From NCBI RefSeq assembly GCF_021155775.2, contig NC_060236.1, positions 26,736,238 to 26,800,237 of the forward strand: a stretch of DNA of 64,000 bases. The letters are read 5' to 3'. Origin of the DNA: Neodiprion pinetum (taxonomy: Eukaryota > Arthropoda > Insecta > Hymenoptera > Diprionidae). Both the position numbers and the translations under genes were made by a program. Position 1 is the first letter of the stretch, and the number at the start of each line of letters is the position of its first letter. Positions 50,728 to 62,300 of this stretch are shown here, piece after piece. The notes below the pieces were generated by a model. It did not search any database, was not told where the DNA came from, and saw nothing but the letters and a program-made list of their open reading frames with translations.

Positions 50728-51042
50728 ATGGAGTCTGGACCGGGAGATGATCCTGATTCGAGAGTCCAGACTACGACCTCCACCTCCTCTCGCTCATCTT
50801 CAACTTCAGGTTCCTCGAGTTCTCCTGTCCCGCGATCATCGTCGTCGGGACGTCTACGTCGACGGCGAAAATCCGGGAACCCGGACTACGGGATTATTGC
50901 CTTGTTCACGTCACTCGGATTATATCGACCGCGAAAAGTTAATCAGCTACATTTTCACCATAGACCCTTACGTATCTGGCTAGCCTTGTACCTTCCTCGT
51001 ATACAGATGGCTCGGGTTTCCGCCATTCGATACTATCTCTGA
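50728..51042 (+). CDS. Candidate first exon, Ser/Arg-rich, unrecognised
   Basis: ATG at 50728 in GGGCATGG opens MESGPGDDPDSRVQTTTS followed by a serine-rich tract and RRRRKSG; the frame stays open to 51042. The first 55 residues have a disordered-protein composition seen at real N-termini; the later part does not look coding. If real, a donor would lie before about 50950. The two other plus frames are also open here for long stretches, and one of them reads SDYIDREKLISYIFTIDPY before its stop. I recognise no family and the coding frame is unsettled. Confidence 0.22.
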   Translation: MESGPGDDPDSRVQTTTSTSSRSSSTSGSSSSPVPRSSSSGRLRRRRKSGNPDYGIIALFTSLGLYRPRKVNQLHFHHRPLRIWLALYLPRIQMARVSAIRYYL

Positions 51043-51190
51043 GCCCTCCCTGCACTTATTTGGCCTGTCACACGTGAAAACCTCACTCAATACTGGATAT
51101 AATGAGAGTGTGTCAAGTGTTTTCTGCTTGTTGCCGATCACCATTTGTTTCACGTCTTTTATTCTCTTTTTTTTTCTATTTCATGTTCAG

Positions 51191-51382
51191 AACGAGGGAT
51201 TTAAGCTTCGCGGTTTTAATTTTTCAACACTTCAAACTTATCCGGACGTGATTTTGGATAATAAAACGTGTCTGTCTCTAGAAATTTCAATTGTCCGGCG
51301 ATATTATTATAGCGGACTAATCGGACTGGATGGCTCCGCAGTATTTAGGACGAAAAGAATGGAGTTCGACGACGCGAGATGA
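51191..51382 (+). CDS. Candidate exon ending in a stop, unrecognised
   Basis: A strong acceptor (T-rich tract then CATGTTCAG) precedes 64 open codons to TGA, starting NEGFKLRGFNFSTLQTYPDV and ending KRMEFDDAR. It is in phase 0 at its start. No family is recognised and the upstream partner is unknown. It could be a terminal exon or chance. Confidence 0.2.
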   Translation, partial: NEGFKLRGFNFSTLQTYPDVILDNKTCLSLEISIVRRYYYSGLIGLDGSAVFRTKRMEFDDAR

Positions 51383-54300
51383 GATGGATGATGACACGTA
51401 CATTTATTGTACGCGTTTACAACGCCTTTTCACATTTGCAATTTACCGATACGTAATGTGACGTTGTAACTCCGCGTACAACGCGGTAGACTACATTGTG
51501 CACGCTTATATACGTAATAGGTATTAATGTGTGGCCGAGGTTCGTTAATGACGGAAATAATAATCGCAGCTTGTATCAAAACTTGACAATGCAGTCCGCA
51601 CTGCAACGTCACGTACGGCTAATTCGACACGCTTTACCGAATCGTGCAGGCTCGTGTTCGTACCCAGGAATTGATTTTCAACCCTCAATTCCAGCCGCCA
51701 TCGCTTACATGTAGTTTCAGACAGACTTTTATAGAGACGTGGTGAACGCGACGAAGCAGATGAAAAAATTTAACGATTCTGCCGAAGGTGTTTGTTCGGC
51801 AAAATGACCGCGAGAGAGAGAGACGAGAGATGAAGTGAAAAAAGTAATAAACGTTTGTCTAAACTTTGAAAATTCAAGTTACAAGATTTTTTTACGGGAG
51901 ATGACGTGGCAGATTTTAACGGACTCGCCACGTGAATTTTCGACGAGATGGCACACCCGCAATGTGCATAAATTAAATCGTGGTATGGATAAGTGGGTGT
52001 CGCCGTGAGATGTCTGGGTCCTGTAGGCAGACACGGAACCTGAAACAGGATTCTTTCCAGACTCCTTAATTTACTGGCGTGGTTTGTTTGGTAGGTAGTC
52101 ATAACATTGGCGTGGGTACAAATTATAGGTTGCGTAGGGACCGTGAAAAGAAGAAATGAAAAAATAAGAATAGAAAAAAAGAAAACACCGCAGAGGAGGA
52201 TACCTGATGCTGCATGAGACGGAGAAAATGAAAGATGTTGGGGCCAGATTTCGGACTAAGAAGCTTCTGCGGATTGGACGAAGGATACAAATTGTAAAAA
52301 CATACTCTGACGATGAACGAGATAGTCTAAACGATCCAAGATGTCATCGCCATGTTCTGTCGAAGTTATCGAACGACAAAAGATATAGGTGGAGAAAAGA
52401 ACCGACTACTATTCACAGTTCATATCTTCTCTCTCTTCTTTTGATGCGTAGCAATGTGCACCGAACGACGGTGATGTAGTTAGGTAAGTATTATGAAAGC
52501 TCTGGTGTTATATATATATATATATATATAATAGAATGATAGAATATATAGAATGATTATCCGTCCAACTAAGTGTTGCTGACGTGGGCCAGGCCAGATG
52601 TTTGTCTAGACGTAATATGGTAGGTAGGTACGTGTTTTATCGGCCTACTGCAGGGTGCAGTCTAAACCTTTAACTAAAACCATAACCTCGAGAGTGATGA
52701 CAGACAAATGATGAGGAGAGTCATAACAGACGAGGATGAGCTAGTAAAGGAGATAATGATACTGGAAACATAAGTCAAAGTGCCTCCCTCGGTGACGGGG
52801 CATAAAATTCTAAATACAGGATAAAAATTGTTGCTCGTAATAAAATGAAACGAAATAAAAAAAAAAAAGAGTACAAACGAAAGGAGGAAGACATTGGGTT
52901 AAATTGCTGCCGCGAGTCAATTTAACGGGTGAAACAATTCTCGGAATAAAATTTCAACTAACAATAAGTGTATAATATGCTGAGAATCAGGGTATACAAT
53001 AATTGGTAGCTCCAACAGATTACTGCGAACGATCAAAGATAAGTACTATACATCTGGTCGACTGGTTTCAAGTCCACATTGTACCACACTGTATACCAAT
53101 TGTTGTGTGACTTGTAGTGAAGTTGAAAAATTTCTCGATGTTATTCGAATCGTTGCGTCAGACCATAAATTAGTGGAGAGCGATGTGAAAATGAAGTAAG
53201 TAGGTACGGAAAGAACCTCGAGGAAGAGAATTACAGGCCACTTTTAACACGAGGTTACTAAACCCATGTTATATTCAATCTATTCTTTGCAACAATTTTG
53301 ACAGCGATTCTAATTACCTGTACTATATTTGATTTAAGATTTGACGAAGAGGAGATTCTCTCGTTGAACATTCGAGTATGCACAGTGTACCTGGAGGAAC
53401 TTGGTATTCGAGTATTTTTATTTATATTTTTTTTTTTTCAAATCCTTCCTTTGTCAAATTGTTTCTTGCGCTCTCCGAGGCTTGCAAATTCAAACGCGCT
53501 CGCTTACTTAGCATTCGGTGTCACGTACCGGTGGAATTTAATACATCAAAAACTCTGGCGAGTTCTCCGGGCTCTCTGCTCTCTCCGCTGCTCCCCTCTT
53601 CCAGCCTATCCTATCCTATCCTATCCTATCCTCTTCTCAGCTCCTCTCTTCGCTCCCCGGCTGACAACCGATGCTACATCCTGCTCGACATTCATTTGTT
53701 AACGTTACACGTGGACTTCCCCGCGAGGCTCATCTTTTGTTTCGCGAGAGGGCGTTTCCCATTGGCCGATCTCTCATGGGCGTATCGGCCATGACAGTTT
53801 TTCAACTATCAACCGGAATATACGATCCAATACCATATGACGCTGGGCGTGACTGGGCGGGGTTTTCTACTCGGCTGTGTTCGGTTAGCTACGAAACTTC
53901 ACGACGGTGTTCGTACCATTATTGTTATACCCGGTATCGTTGTTATGATTATTATCATTTCACCGATTTTGTTACTGTTATTATTATTGTTTCGTTACAC
54001 ACTTCGTAGGTATCTCCACTTTCACCGTTCCCTGCTACCCAATCGGTAAGTAATTCGCTGTTCTTCAACCAAGGGCTTCACATGTAATCCCATAGATGGC
54101 GCCAGCTGTATACCGGAAACTACTTTTCACTCGAAGCACCAATTCTCGTAATCGATAATCCCTGAGTAACGATTGTCAGATGTTTTTATTCTTAGAATTA
54201 TCTACAATATCAGGTTTCCTAGTTTCATCTTCAACTCTCTCAAACTGTATTTTCAATTAATTTTCCAACCGGTTAAATTATCCCTACTGTTTTATGCTTT

Positions 54301-54968
54301 ATTGTTACATAATTGGAAATCCTTCTCCTCAGTTTGTCGCGCTTAAACAGATCACGAGAAAAGAGTTTTCGATTTTTTTCGAAGGTTGTATAAATACTCC
54401 GTTACTTTTTCTCTATTTTCCAATTTTTTGAACGTACTAACATCAAAAAGCATGGTACCTACTACGTAAGGTGTCGCCGTCTGGCGTCGGCGGATCGAGA
54501 AAAACTACAAACGCTGCAAAAGAGAGAAGACGCGAAGAGAAGACAAGATGGGGTAAGGGTGGGGTTGGAAACAGTAGAGTACCAAAGGAACTGGACGTTC
54601 GAATGTCCAGTGGCTACGGTCGAGTGGCCGTCGGTAATGCCCGGATCGACATCGCCGCGGTAAAGGTCAGGGGTTTTGATATCCTGGACACCCACGTGCT
54701 CGCGATAATTCGAATTAATCATTGCTAATTGGCAGGCCTTGAATAATACTGGGTACCTATGCGATATGTATACATGTACAATATACACGAAGATACTGGC
54801 CTACGTTTGTTTGACACATTCATCATCGCCGATGCTTGAAACGCCGCATAATGACAGATAATTTGAAGGTTCTTGAATTCACGCTGTGGTGGCGGAGCAT
54901 ACAATTATAATCGAACCACCATAAAAAATGAGGAGTTGAAAATATGTGGAGAAGGCCACGTCATACAG
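51383..54968. other. No supported gene
   Basis: Contains TA and CCTAT microsatellites and a charged frame at 52207-52479 that I cannot assign. May be intron or intergenic DNA. Confidence 0.4.
53605..53632. repeat. (CCTAT)n microsatellite
   Basis: Five CCTAT units in a pyrimidine-rich stretch. Confidence 0.9.
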
Positions 54969-55139
54969 TTTGGAATTTTCGCTGCCGGATACATTTACAC
55001 GCTGACCGGAACTTGTTTCACTTGTTTATTGATACTTGGGGTTCATAGTGACTTCTACCACTCGGCATCGTTCTCGGTTCCATTGTGCGTTATCACTGTA
55101 CTTTTCATATCGCTTGGGTGTATGTTCACCGAGTATCAG
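54969..55139 (+). CDS. Candidate exon encoding two membrane segments, unrecognised
   Basis: Between an AG at 54967-54968 and a CAG/GTATTG donor lie 57 codons without a stop, phase 0 at both ends, reading FGIFAAGYIYTLTG... and ending ...LGCMFTEYQ. Two hydrophobic stretches are separated by a polar HSDFYHS loop, and codon choice looks coding. The acceptor lacks a pyrimidine tract, so the exon may start further upstream, where the frame stays open to 54873. No neighbouring exons were found and I do not recognise the family. Confidence 0.28.
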
Positions 55140-57255
55140 GTATTGATCGTGACATTTGTGTGTACATGGAAATCTTGACGGTTTTACTATAAAACAGAAA
55201 ACTAAATTTTTGATCAACTGCGAATGGCTACGTAACTCAATTCTACTCTTCATCACCTTTAACGGAATGGCAATTAAATAATGCAACTATAGAGACTACA
55301 CTGCTTAACGTTTGGGGCTTATATCCTTCTAGGATACTTTAAGTGGCTACGAAACTTCGGATACAGCGCGTCAATATACTTTTTACACACCGTAACGAGA
55401 TAGGAATCTGCATCTAAAGGTTACTAAACTAAACACCGGTTAACGTTGCTGAAATATTTAGCTAGACTGAGCTATCCTTGATAATAGTACGCGTCCTGGA
55501 CACTGACAATCGACCTTTGGACATCCATGCGCTGAGAAGAATCGACTTTCGGTTCTAGTCTAATTCGTATGCTAATCATCGGTCTGTTTAACATATTACT
55601 TTAACGAGAAGTTTATCGTTCATGTAGACATAATTTGGTAGCGCTGTAGGTTTTGTGTACAGACCATGGATTATGAGGGGGGTAGAGTGATGAATTAGGA
55701 AGACGAATAATAACGAGTATAATCACGTGAGCTGCGTAGTAATACATTTTTAATTCTTGCGAGAAGTATACGTAGGTACGCACCCTGTGCATTATATGCA
55801 TGCTGGGCAGGAAATAGGCGCGTATTATCACGCATTCGGGATATCGCTGACTGATCTGTGCCGGATATCGCGTAGGCACATCGCGCGGGTCGTTAAGCTC
55901 CGGCACAACATTGGACAGGTATTATATACTTTTTGCTCGATACTCACATACGCAGAAGGAGAAGCCAGCACGCACATACGTATACGACCTCCGTAATACC
56001 ATCTATCCAGCAAATTAGTAACCACCACCACCACCATATCCGCAACTTTTCTTTACAACTGTATTAGCACGTCCTGCATGTCATTGGTTTGAGTATTAAA
56101 TTGAACAGGTGAACGCGTCTTTGGGATGGTGATGATGTTCACCGTCTGGAGAAAATGTTTTTTTCCATCACTTTGTACTGTAAAGGATACAAGCTTTCCT
56201 CTTCGAGCAGTATATTTCTCGGTGAATAATACATCCGTGACTGTGTGCGCGCGTCTGTGTAAATATGCGTACACAGCGAGAAGCGACGGGGTTCGCGTAA
56301 TTGCAAAGTGTCGGTTGTCGGTGACGTAGTCGTCGCATAAACACATCACGAGTCAGAGAGGTGTTAGAAGTCAGGCACTAACGCGTTGTACCGGAGGCCT
56401 GAAACGTCGGCGAGAAGTGAGCTACGGTGATGACAGTAAACCGCAGAGCGCATAATGTGCCGGTGTCGTTCAATCAGTGATAGAGTGTAACCGCAAACCA
56501 ATATGTTATATAATGAAACTGCCACCCGCGAACGAGGCAGTCCAGGATGTATCTCTAGGTAGGTATGTAATACATGTGTCCAACGGGCTCGCAGAAGGAG
56601 AAGCAAAAAAAAAAAAAAGCAAGTCAGGGATGTAAAACTCAAATGGAATCATTGTTCATTAACAGCACCACGCGGTTCTTCTTCAAGACGAGCAACGACA
56701 ATGTCGTTGATCGTATCTGAAGCTCTGCTATTTATGGTTCGCATCATCTGTTTCATGTCACGCCACACGCATTGATCTCGATAATTTCTGGCCGGAATTG
56801 CTTTCATCCAAGGTACCTATACCACAGCGTTCGTGAATTTCGTTCGATTGTTCCGATGTGGCAAAAAGAAGGCAAGGAATTTAATCGACACGTGAGTCGT
56901 GACGTTCACTCCGTTGGGGTTGATCTCTGACTTGAGTTTGAAGAAAGTCAGAGATTCTTGAAAATCTTTCTAGTCAGGGGTGGTTGGCAACGTTGGACGA
57001 GGAGGTGCTTCGGGGCTGGGAAAGGAGACGGGTGGATAGAGGGTGGGTGTCGAATTTAAATAATCTTGCAGACTTTCGCCAAGGGGGTGTCGGGGGCGCG
57101 ACGGGAGGTAAGGGAGAACGGGCTTGGTGCTGCTGGTGCCTCGGCTATGGGAGAGAGTTTTATAAGGGCGTCTCGCACCCTGTAATCTTGGGCCACGTGC
57201 AGAGCGGTGCTAAACCAGAGAGGGGAATATTCTACGGTAGGCAGTAGACAGTGGT

Positions 57256-57283
57256 TGCTGCTGCTGCTGCTGCTGCTGCTGCA
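57256..57283. repeat. (GCT)n trinucleotide repeat
   Basis: Nine uninterrupted GCT units. It is not inside a recognised coding frame. Confidence 0.9.
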
Positions 57284-57503
57284 GGAGAAGTGAAAAGAGA
57301 AGAGAAAAGGGAAAAAGGGGAGAGACGGTACCGTGGTGCAGGAATTGACTGACTGGATATCCAGGCTCGTGTCAGCCAGGAGATGATAAATATCTGATAG
57401 GAATGTCGAATGGTTTCGTAGTGGGTTACACTCCGTGCTTTATTCGTACCGCGTATACACGTTGTCGTACAACTAATACAACGTTCACTAAAAATTCATC
57501 ACT

Positions 57504-57505
<2 letters not shown>

Positions 57506-57541
<36 letters not shown>
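57506..57541. repeat. (TC)n microsatellite
   Basis: About 36 bases of TC with one interruption. Confidence 0.9.
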
Positions 57542-57542
<1 letters not shown>

Positions 57543-58454
57543 ATCGCGCGATTGTTTGGACAATGGACCACATTGTAGGCGCACGCTTTGTAACATTAAC
57601 GATGCTGATACACACGTGTACTCAGCTCCATCGATGCATGTACGTCGTTTATTTTCTCTTCCTTTTGTAAGTACGTTCAGACGTCTCTATCACCGCTCTT
57701 CAACCTGTGTTCAAATATCGTTGATTCACAATCTCAATGTCGAATTGAACGCAATTATTTTGCTTTTAGATTAACGTATTACAGTTTGCTTTGATATTCC
57801 GACAGATTATCGGCGTTTCGTTTCATTCGTAACAACAGTACTACTCTTGACTCTTGCTGATACAGTTATCACAGTTCATCTATCCTCCACAAGTCTTGTG
57901 CAATATTCCTCGACGTCCGAATGTTCGTATGTAAGGAAAGAATCGAGAAACACCGTCTTACGGTTACTCATCTCGTTGTCTCGAACTATCGGAGCTTCGC
58001 AAAGATCACGGATGTCAAGTTACCATTATGAGCAACAGCTCTACGGTTCATTCTATCGTAAAACAAAAAACAAGACTTGTGGTTCGTCACGCTAATTAAG
58101 ACTACACCGATTTACACCGGCTCTCAACTTATCCAGGCCTCTTACGAAGCTGTCAGGGTATCAAACCTTAAGCCCTAGTGTGGAACGCACGTATTCGCAC
58201 AGCATATGGCAACATGTCAGAATTGTAATGGTGCGTTTGAATGACTGCGCTGAACGTTGTCTAGGATTGATTGCGTTATGGTAAGTGGAAAGTGTAATTT
58301 ATACGTTGATTTTTGCGTAGCTTTTGCTGTACGATGTACGATTCTTGGAAGGGCATTTCTCCTTTCTGTACATCGACGTCGCGGCTGTACGATGGTTAGA
58401 GATCGAGTTTTTGTTTCTCCTATTCTTGTTTCTCGTATGTATAGTTTTGTTATT

Positions 58455-58712
58455 TTATTTAGGTACATCTTTGTCTCTCACCGAGTGCCCTCCCTTCTCG
58501 CTCGATCTACGTTTCCGAGGCTTTGATCTTCGGCCTGAGTTCGAACTCGAGCTAGATCTCGCTGAATGGGTATACCTACACTCTCCGATGATGATAGAGT
58601 CGTCAGGTCCGCGGGATCGGTAAGACAGATAATGTAGTTTTATTATAATATCAAACGCGTCTTCGGAGCTGCTAGTGTCCTGTTGAACAGCGGGGATCCG
58701 ACTCGAGACCAT
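58455..58712 (-). CDS. Hypothetical Ser/Arg-rich frame of 85 residues
   Basis: ATG at 58712 opens MVSSRIPAVQQDTSSSEDAF and, after a middle part, a Ser/Arg/Lys-rich end (RSSSSSNSGRRSKPRKRRSS); stop at 58457. AATAAA overlaps the stop region on the same strand. The composition is like a nuclear or disordered tail, but no family is recognised and it may be one exon or chance. Confidence 0.18.
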   Translation of the reverse strand: MVSSRIPAVQQDTSSSEDAFDIIIKLHYLSYRSRGPDDSIIIGECRYTHSARSSSSSNSGRRSKPRKRRSSEKGGHSVRDKDVPK

Positions 58713-59397
58713 GATCGATTTGACGTGGGCAAACTTGGCGCGTCATGAGACACACCACAAAACTAAACGAAACCCCAACGTAACCCCAAGCCAACCCGAC
58801 CCAACCAGACCTTGTAAAACACCCACACCATTTGTTTACAAGCATTGTAAAAGGATAAAAACAAATTCCTTGCGCAAATCGTTTGCAGTAGGAGAATTTA
58901 ACGAAGGACGTTCTTTTGGAGGAAATTTTCATCCCGAATGGTGCAGATTTCGAAACTCGAGAATCCTGCGCTGGGTACAACTATATTATTTCGTCGGAAA
59001 GTTTCGTTGCGTGTTTCAATTATCAGCATTACCCGCAATAGGTGAACGGTATTGCGAGAGGGGTCGTATATTCTCTTGGCCTCGGAGAGTGAAGAATCAC
59101 TTCATCATAATCGGTCATCTGCCGGTCATTTCGCCCCGCAGACGTTGCGGTCGGCCGTGGGACCCCCTGCGGTGGTCTCGACGCCCAAGATATCTTAGCC
59201 AGGAACGAAATACTTTGCTGACAAGCAAAGAATTTGATATCATGATTACCCAGCTCGCCGGATCGTTTCTAACAATTCTTTGTCCTCCCATCTTCGCCCT
59301 CTTCTACATCGTTCCCTGCGCTATCATTATAGTATTTTCCTTGCCTCGGCATTCTTTTATTTTTTCTCACTTTCAACGCTCTTCACCAAGAATTTAG
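58711..59397 (+). CDS. Hypothetical open frame of 228 residues, longest in the window
   Basis: ATG at 58711 to TAG at 59397 on the plus strand. The product would be basic, with a hydrophobic stretch near the C-terminus (FLTILCPPIFALFYIVPCA). No domain is recognised and the composition is uneven. A frame this long is mildly unexpected by chance in 64 kb. It diverges from the minus-strand frame at 58712; the two starts share CATG. Confidence 0.15.
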   Translation: MIDLTWANLARHETHHKTKRNPNVTPSQPDPTRPCKTPTPFVYKHCKRIKTNSLRKSFAVGEFNEGRSFGGNFHPEWCRFRNSRILRWVQLYYFVGKFRCVFQLSALPAIGERYCERGRIFSWPRRVKNHFIIIGHLPVISPRRRCGRPWDPLRWSRRPRYLSQERNTLLTSKEFDIMITQLAGSFLTILCPPIFALFYIVPCAIIIVFSLPRHSFIFSHFQRSSPRI

Positions 59398-62300
59398 GGG
59401 TGTTGAAATTAGCGAGCCAAGTGTACCGGGGAGTATGTCATAATTTTTTTCGAGGAGGATGTAATATTAATAAATGTTTGAACACGTACCCCGGTCTGGT
59501 ACCGCACCGTACTGGTGATATAATTTGAGCTCACCCCGTATTTGCCTTTCGAATCTTTCAATTCTGTCCCTTTCGGTGCGCGCTGCTCTGTCGGCTTCCC
59601 GTCCCCGCCCCCGCCGTCCCGAGCCTTATTCAGTCTCGGTATTCGAGTGAACATGGCCTCATTACCAAAGCAAATATCTTATAGTCACCGTAGACTGAAC
59701 ACGCGAGACGCGAGGCAAAGACGACGATGGTTCGATCGAGCTGACGCGCGGAGACGGGCGGTTCATGAAAAGGGATGAAAAATAAAGATGCAGGATATAT
59801 ATACTCGGGTCGATTCAAGTCTATCCTCTTCTACTCCCGCTACTCTCTCAATTCAATCTTTTGCCAACTTTCCCCTCGTCGATGGATGGATGGATGGAGG
59901 GAGGTTCTCAAGAAGCGGGAGTTTCTCACACATTCATTGCTCTTTTATCAATCCGTCGGTATCAAATTTGTGTCGTGAATCTTTTCCTTTATTTCAATTC
60001 CGAATAAAAAAATTTTTTAAATTCTGCAAAAGAAACTGGTGCTATCGACAATTGCAATTATTCAGAGATCCAGTTTCTTCATTGTGTGTCAGAAGGAGGG
60101 TACGACTGTAGGTACGTAATGATTACCACCTACACGTCTATCGGGCATAATTGACATTCGTCGACCATTTCCCGCTCGATCGTTCAAACTACAGTTTAAA
60201 TTTGCGTACGATTCGGTTAAATTGATCCTCATCATGCAGTGGCGGACTGTATAGTCGCATCCAAGCCGCGTACCGGCATTGGTATCCTTCTTTGGGGCTA
60301 GATTGAATCGTCAATTTGTCTAGCATTATCCAGAGCAACGGGCGTCGCGTCTCGACGAGGGACCGAGACTCCCGGCGAAGTAAACGCGAGGCTGAAGGTT
60401 CGGAAAGGTTTTCCAAAGGCTTCCAAAGGTTCCCAAAGGCTCCCACTATTCCTCGTCCTCCTCGTTCTCCGGTCCACAACCAAAGGATTTCGTGTATTTA
60501 GGATAACAAGCTGTTCTGACTTCGATTCGTATGCAGGACTCGCAGGGCTCCTTTATATTGACATATCGTCGCACGTGATCCAAATACATGCGACATTATA
60601 TACCAAATTCCTCGAACAAAGCGCCCACTATACACGCCCTGGTCCCCTCTAGCTTTCTATCCCCAGCTTTCTCTCTCTTTCTCTTTCTCCTTCTCTCCGC
60701 CGAATGCCGGCTCGTCTCTTCTTCTACGCGACCCTCGATCGCCTGTACAACAGTTCGCAGGACTCGCTCCCTCATCCACTGCAAATCGTCTATAAACGCA
60801 AACAAATTGCTCGGAAGACAATCGCTCGACGTTCATTTCCCTTCCGCATCGAATGATTCCCCGTTTTCAGCATCCCTTTATATCCATCCTCTCACGTGTA
60901 TTTTTATGCAACCTCTGTCGCTAGTCCGCAAGGCTTGCCTTCAAAAGTTTATCGAAAGAGTTACGTAGAAAAGGGTTAACGATTTTCATCGTCCTTTTAG
61001 CTTTCTCGAATCTCGACTTTTACATTATTTTCAATCGATCGTCTCGACATCCGTGCAGAATCGTATCTCGCCGTTCTGCGAAACACGTTATAAAGATACC
61101 GGTGTAAGATTTCCGTTTGGTGCGTTAAAACGGCTCGATGATGGATATCCGTTTCAAATATTCACGCCCTTTTACACCGCACGGCCTGTGAAATGAATGC
61201 TTTTGAAAACCCTTTACTGGAGGGCGGACAGTTACTGAGGTATAAATATTATACCGAGTCTGCTGACCACATGGTACAGACACCGAGTTCACGTCGGACA
61301 TTCATAGGTGTATCCATTGCCTTCTTATTCCTTAACACTCCTCCGCAACTTTGCGGTACCGATGATCTGTTTTTCTTCATTCCTTTACGGATATCTTCTC
61401 AAGACAATTTAACACTTGTGTAACGGTGACGATAATCTACCAGACACGGTACGGTGGAAGAAAAATCACCTTTGCTTTGAGTTGTTTTTCTTTCATTTTC
61501 TGTTTTCTTATCTACTCAACAGTCACGATCAGTCGCAGACTCGTAACGGCAGTCGTGAATACATCGAATACTGGGTCAGGCGTTAATTAAATTGTCTGTT
61601 AACAAGTACCTATACCTACTCTATCGGGAACGATGCATGTTGCGTTTTGTATTGTTACTTTTGTTTGTGTGCATAATATGACGCGTATTTCCGCTTCCGT
61701 TACTTCACCGCGGCTGGTTAACTTCTCTTTCTCTCTTTCTCGACGTTTATTCCACCCTGGAGGCGTGACATGTTTATATCTAGACGTCAACCGTTCGTTT
61801 TCCATTTAGAAACGCTACGCTCTCTGTTGCTCTCTCTCTTTCTCCCTCTCTCTTTTTCACTCTTGCAGCATATAGCGTCATAGAAGTATAGGTGTTACGT
61901 ATTTGATGCATATATTATTCGAAACCTGATGAAAAATTTCATTTCCAATTTGTTTTCTTTCACCTTCTCAGGTTTTGGCTGAATTTAGTCCTCGATATGC
62001 TGCAGGTTTGTCATTCGAACTTTCGTCGTAATGTTTCTTATTCGTTTCTTTTGTTGTTTTTTTACCACAAATTTTTTTGTTCCCACTTTTAAATGAGAAT
62101 TTGAATCGAATCAAATTCGATAAATTATCCTATTTATAATTTAACCCGGAGTCGCATATGTATCGCGTTATTTGTCGTAGCCGCGCGGGTACCTTGATTA
62201 ATCGTCCGTTGTGCTAATGGGACATTTTTCTGTATAGAGCGACACAGGAAGGTGTCAAAATAATTCATTTGCTGTGAAATATTACCACTCTAGTGTCTCA

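Larger units (their letters stand above)
55140..58454. other. No supported gene
   Basis: Contains a (TGC)n tract (57256-57283) and a (TC)n tract (57506-57541). Nothing else is supported. Confidence 0.45.

Noticed and set aside
53298..53794. Overlapping plus-strand frames of 134-138 residues
   Set aside because: They cross the CCTAT microsatellite and a pyrimidine-rich stretch; composition is repeat-driven.
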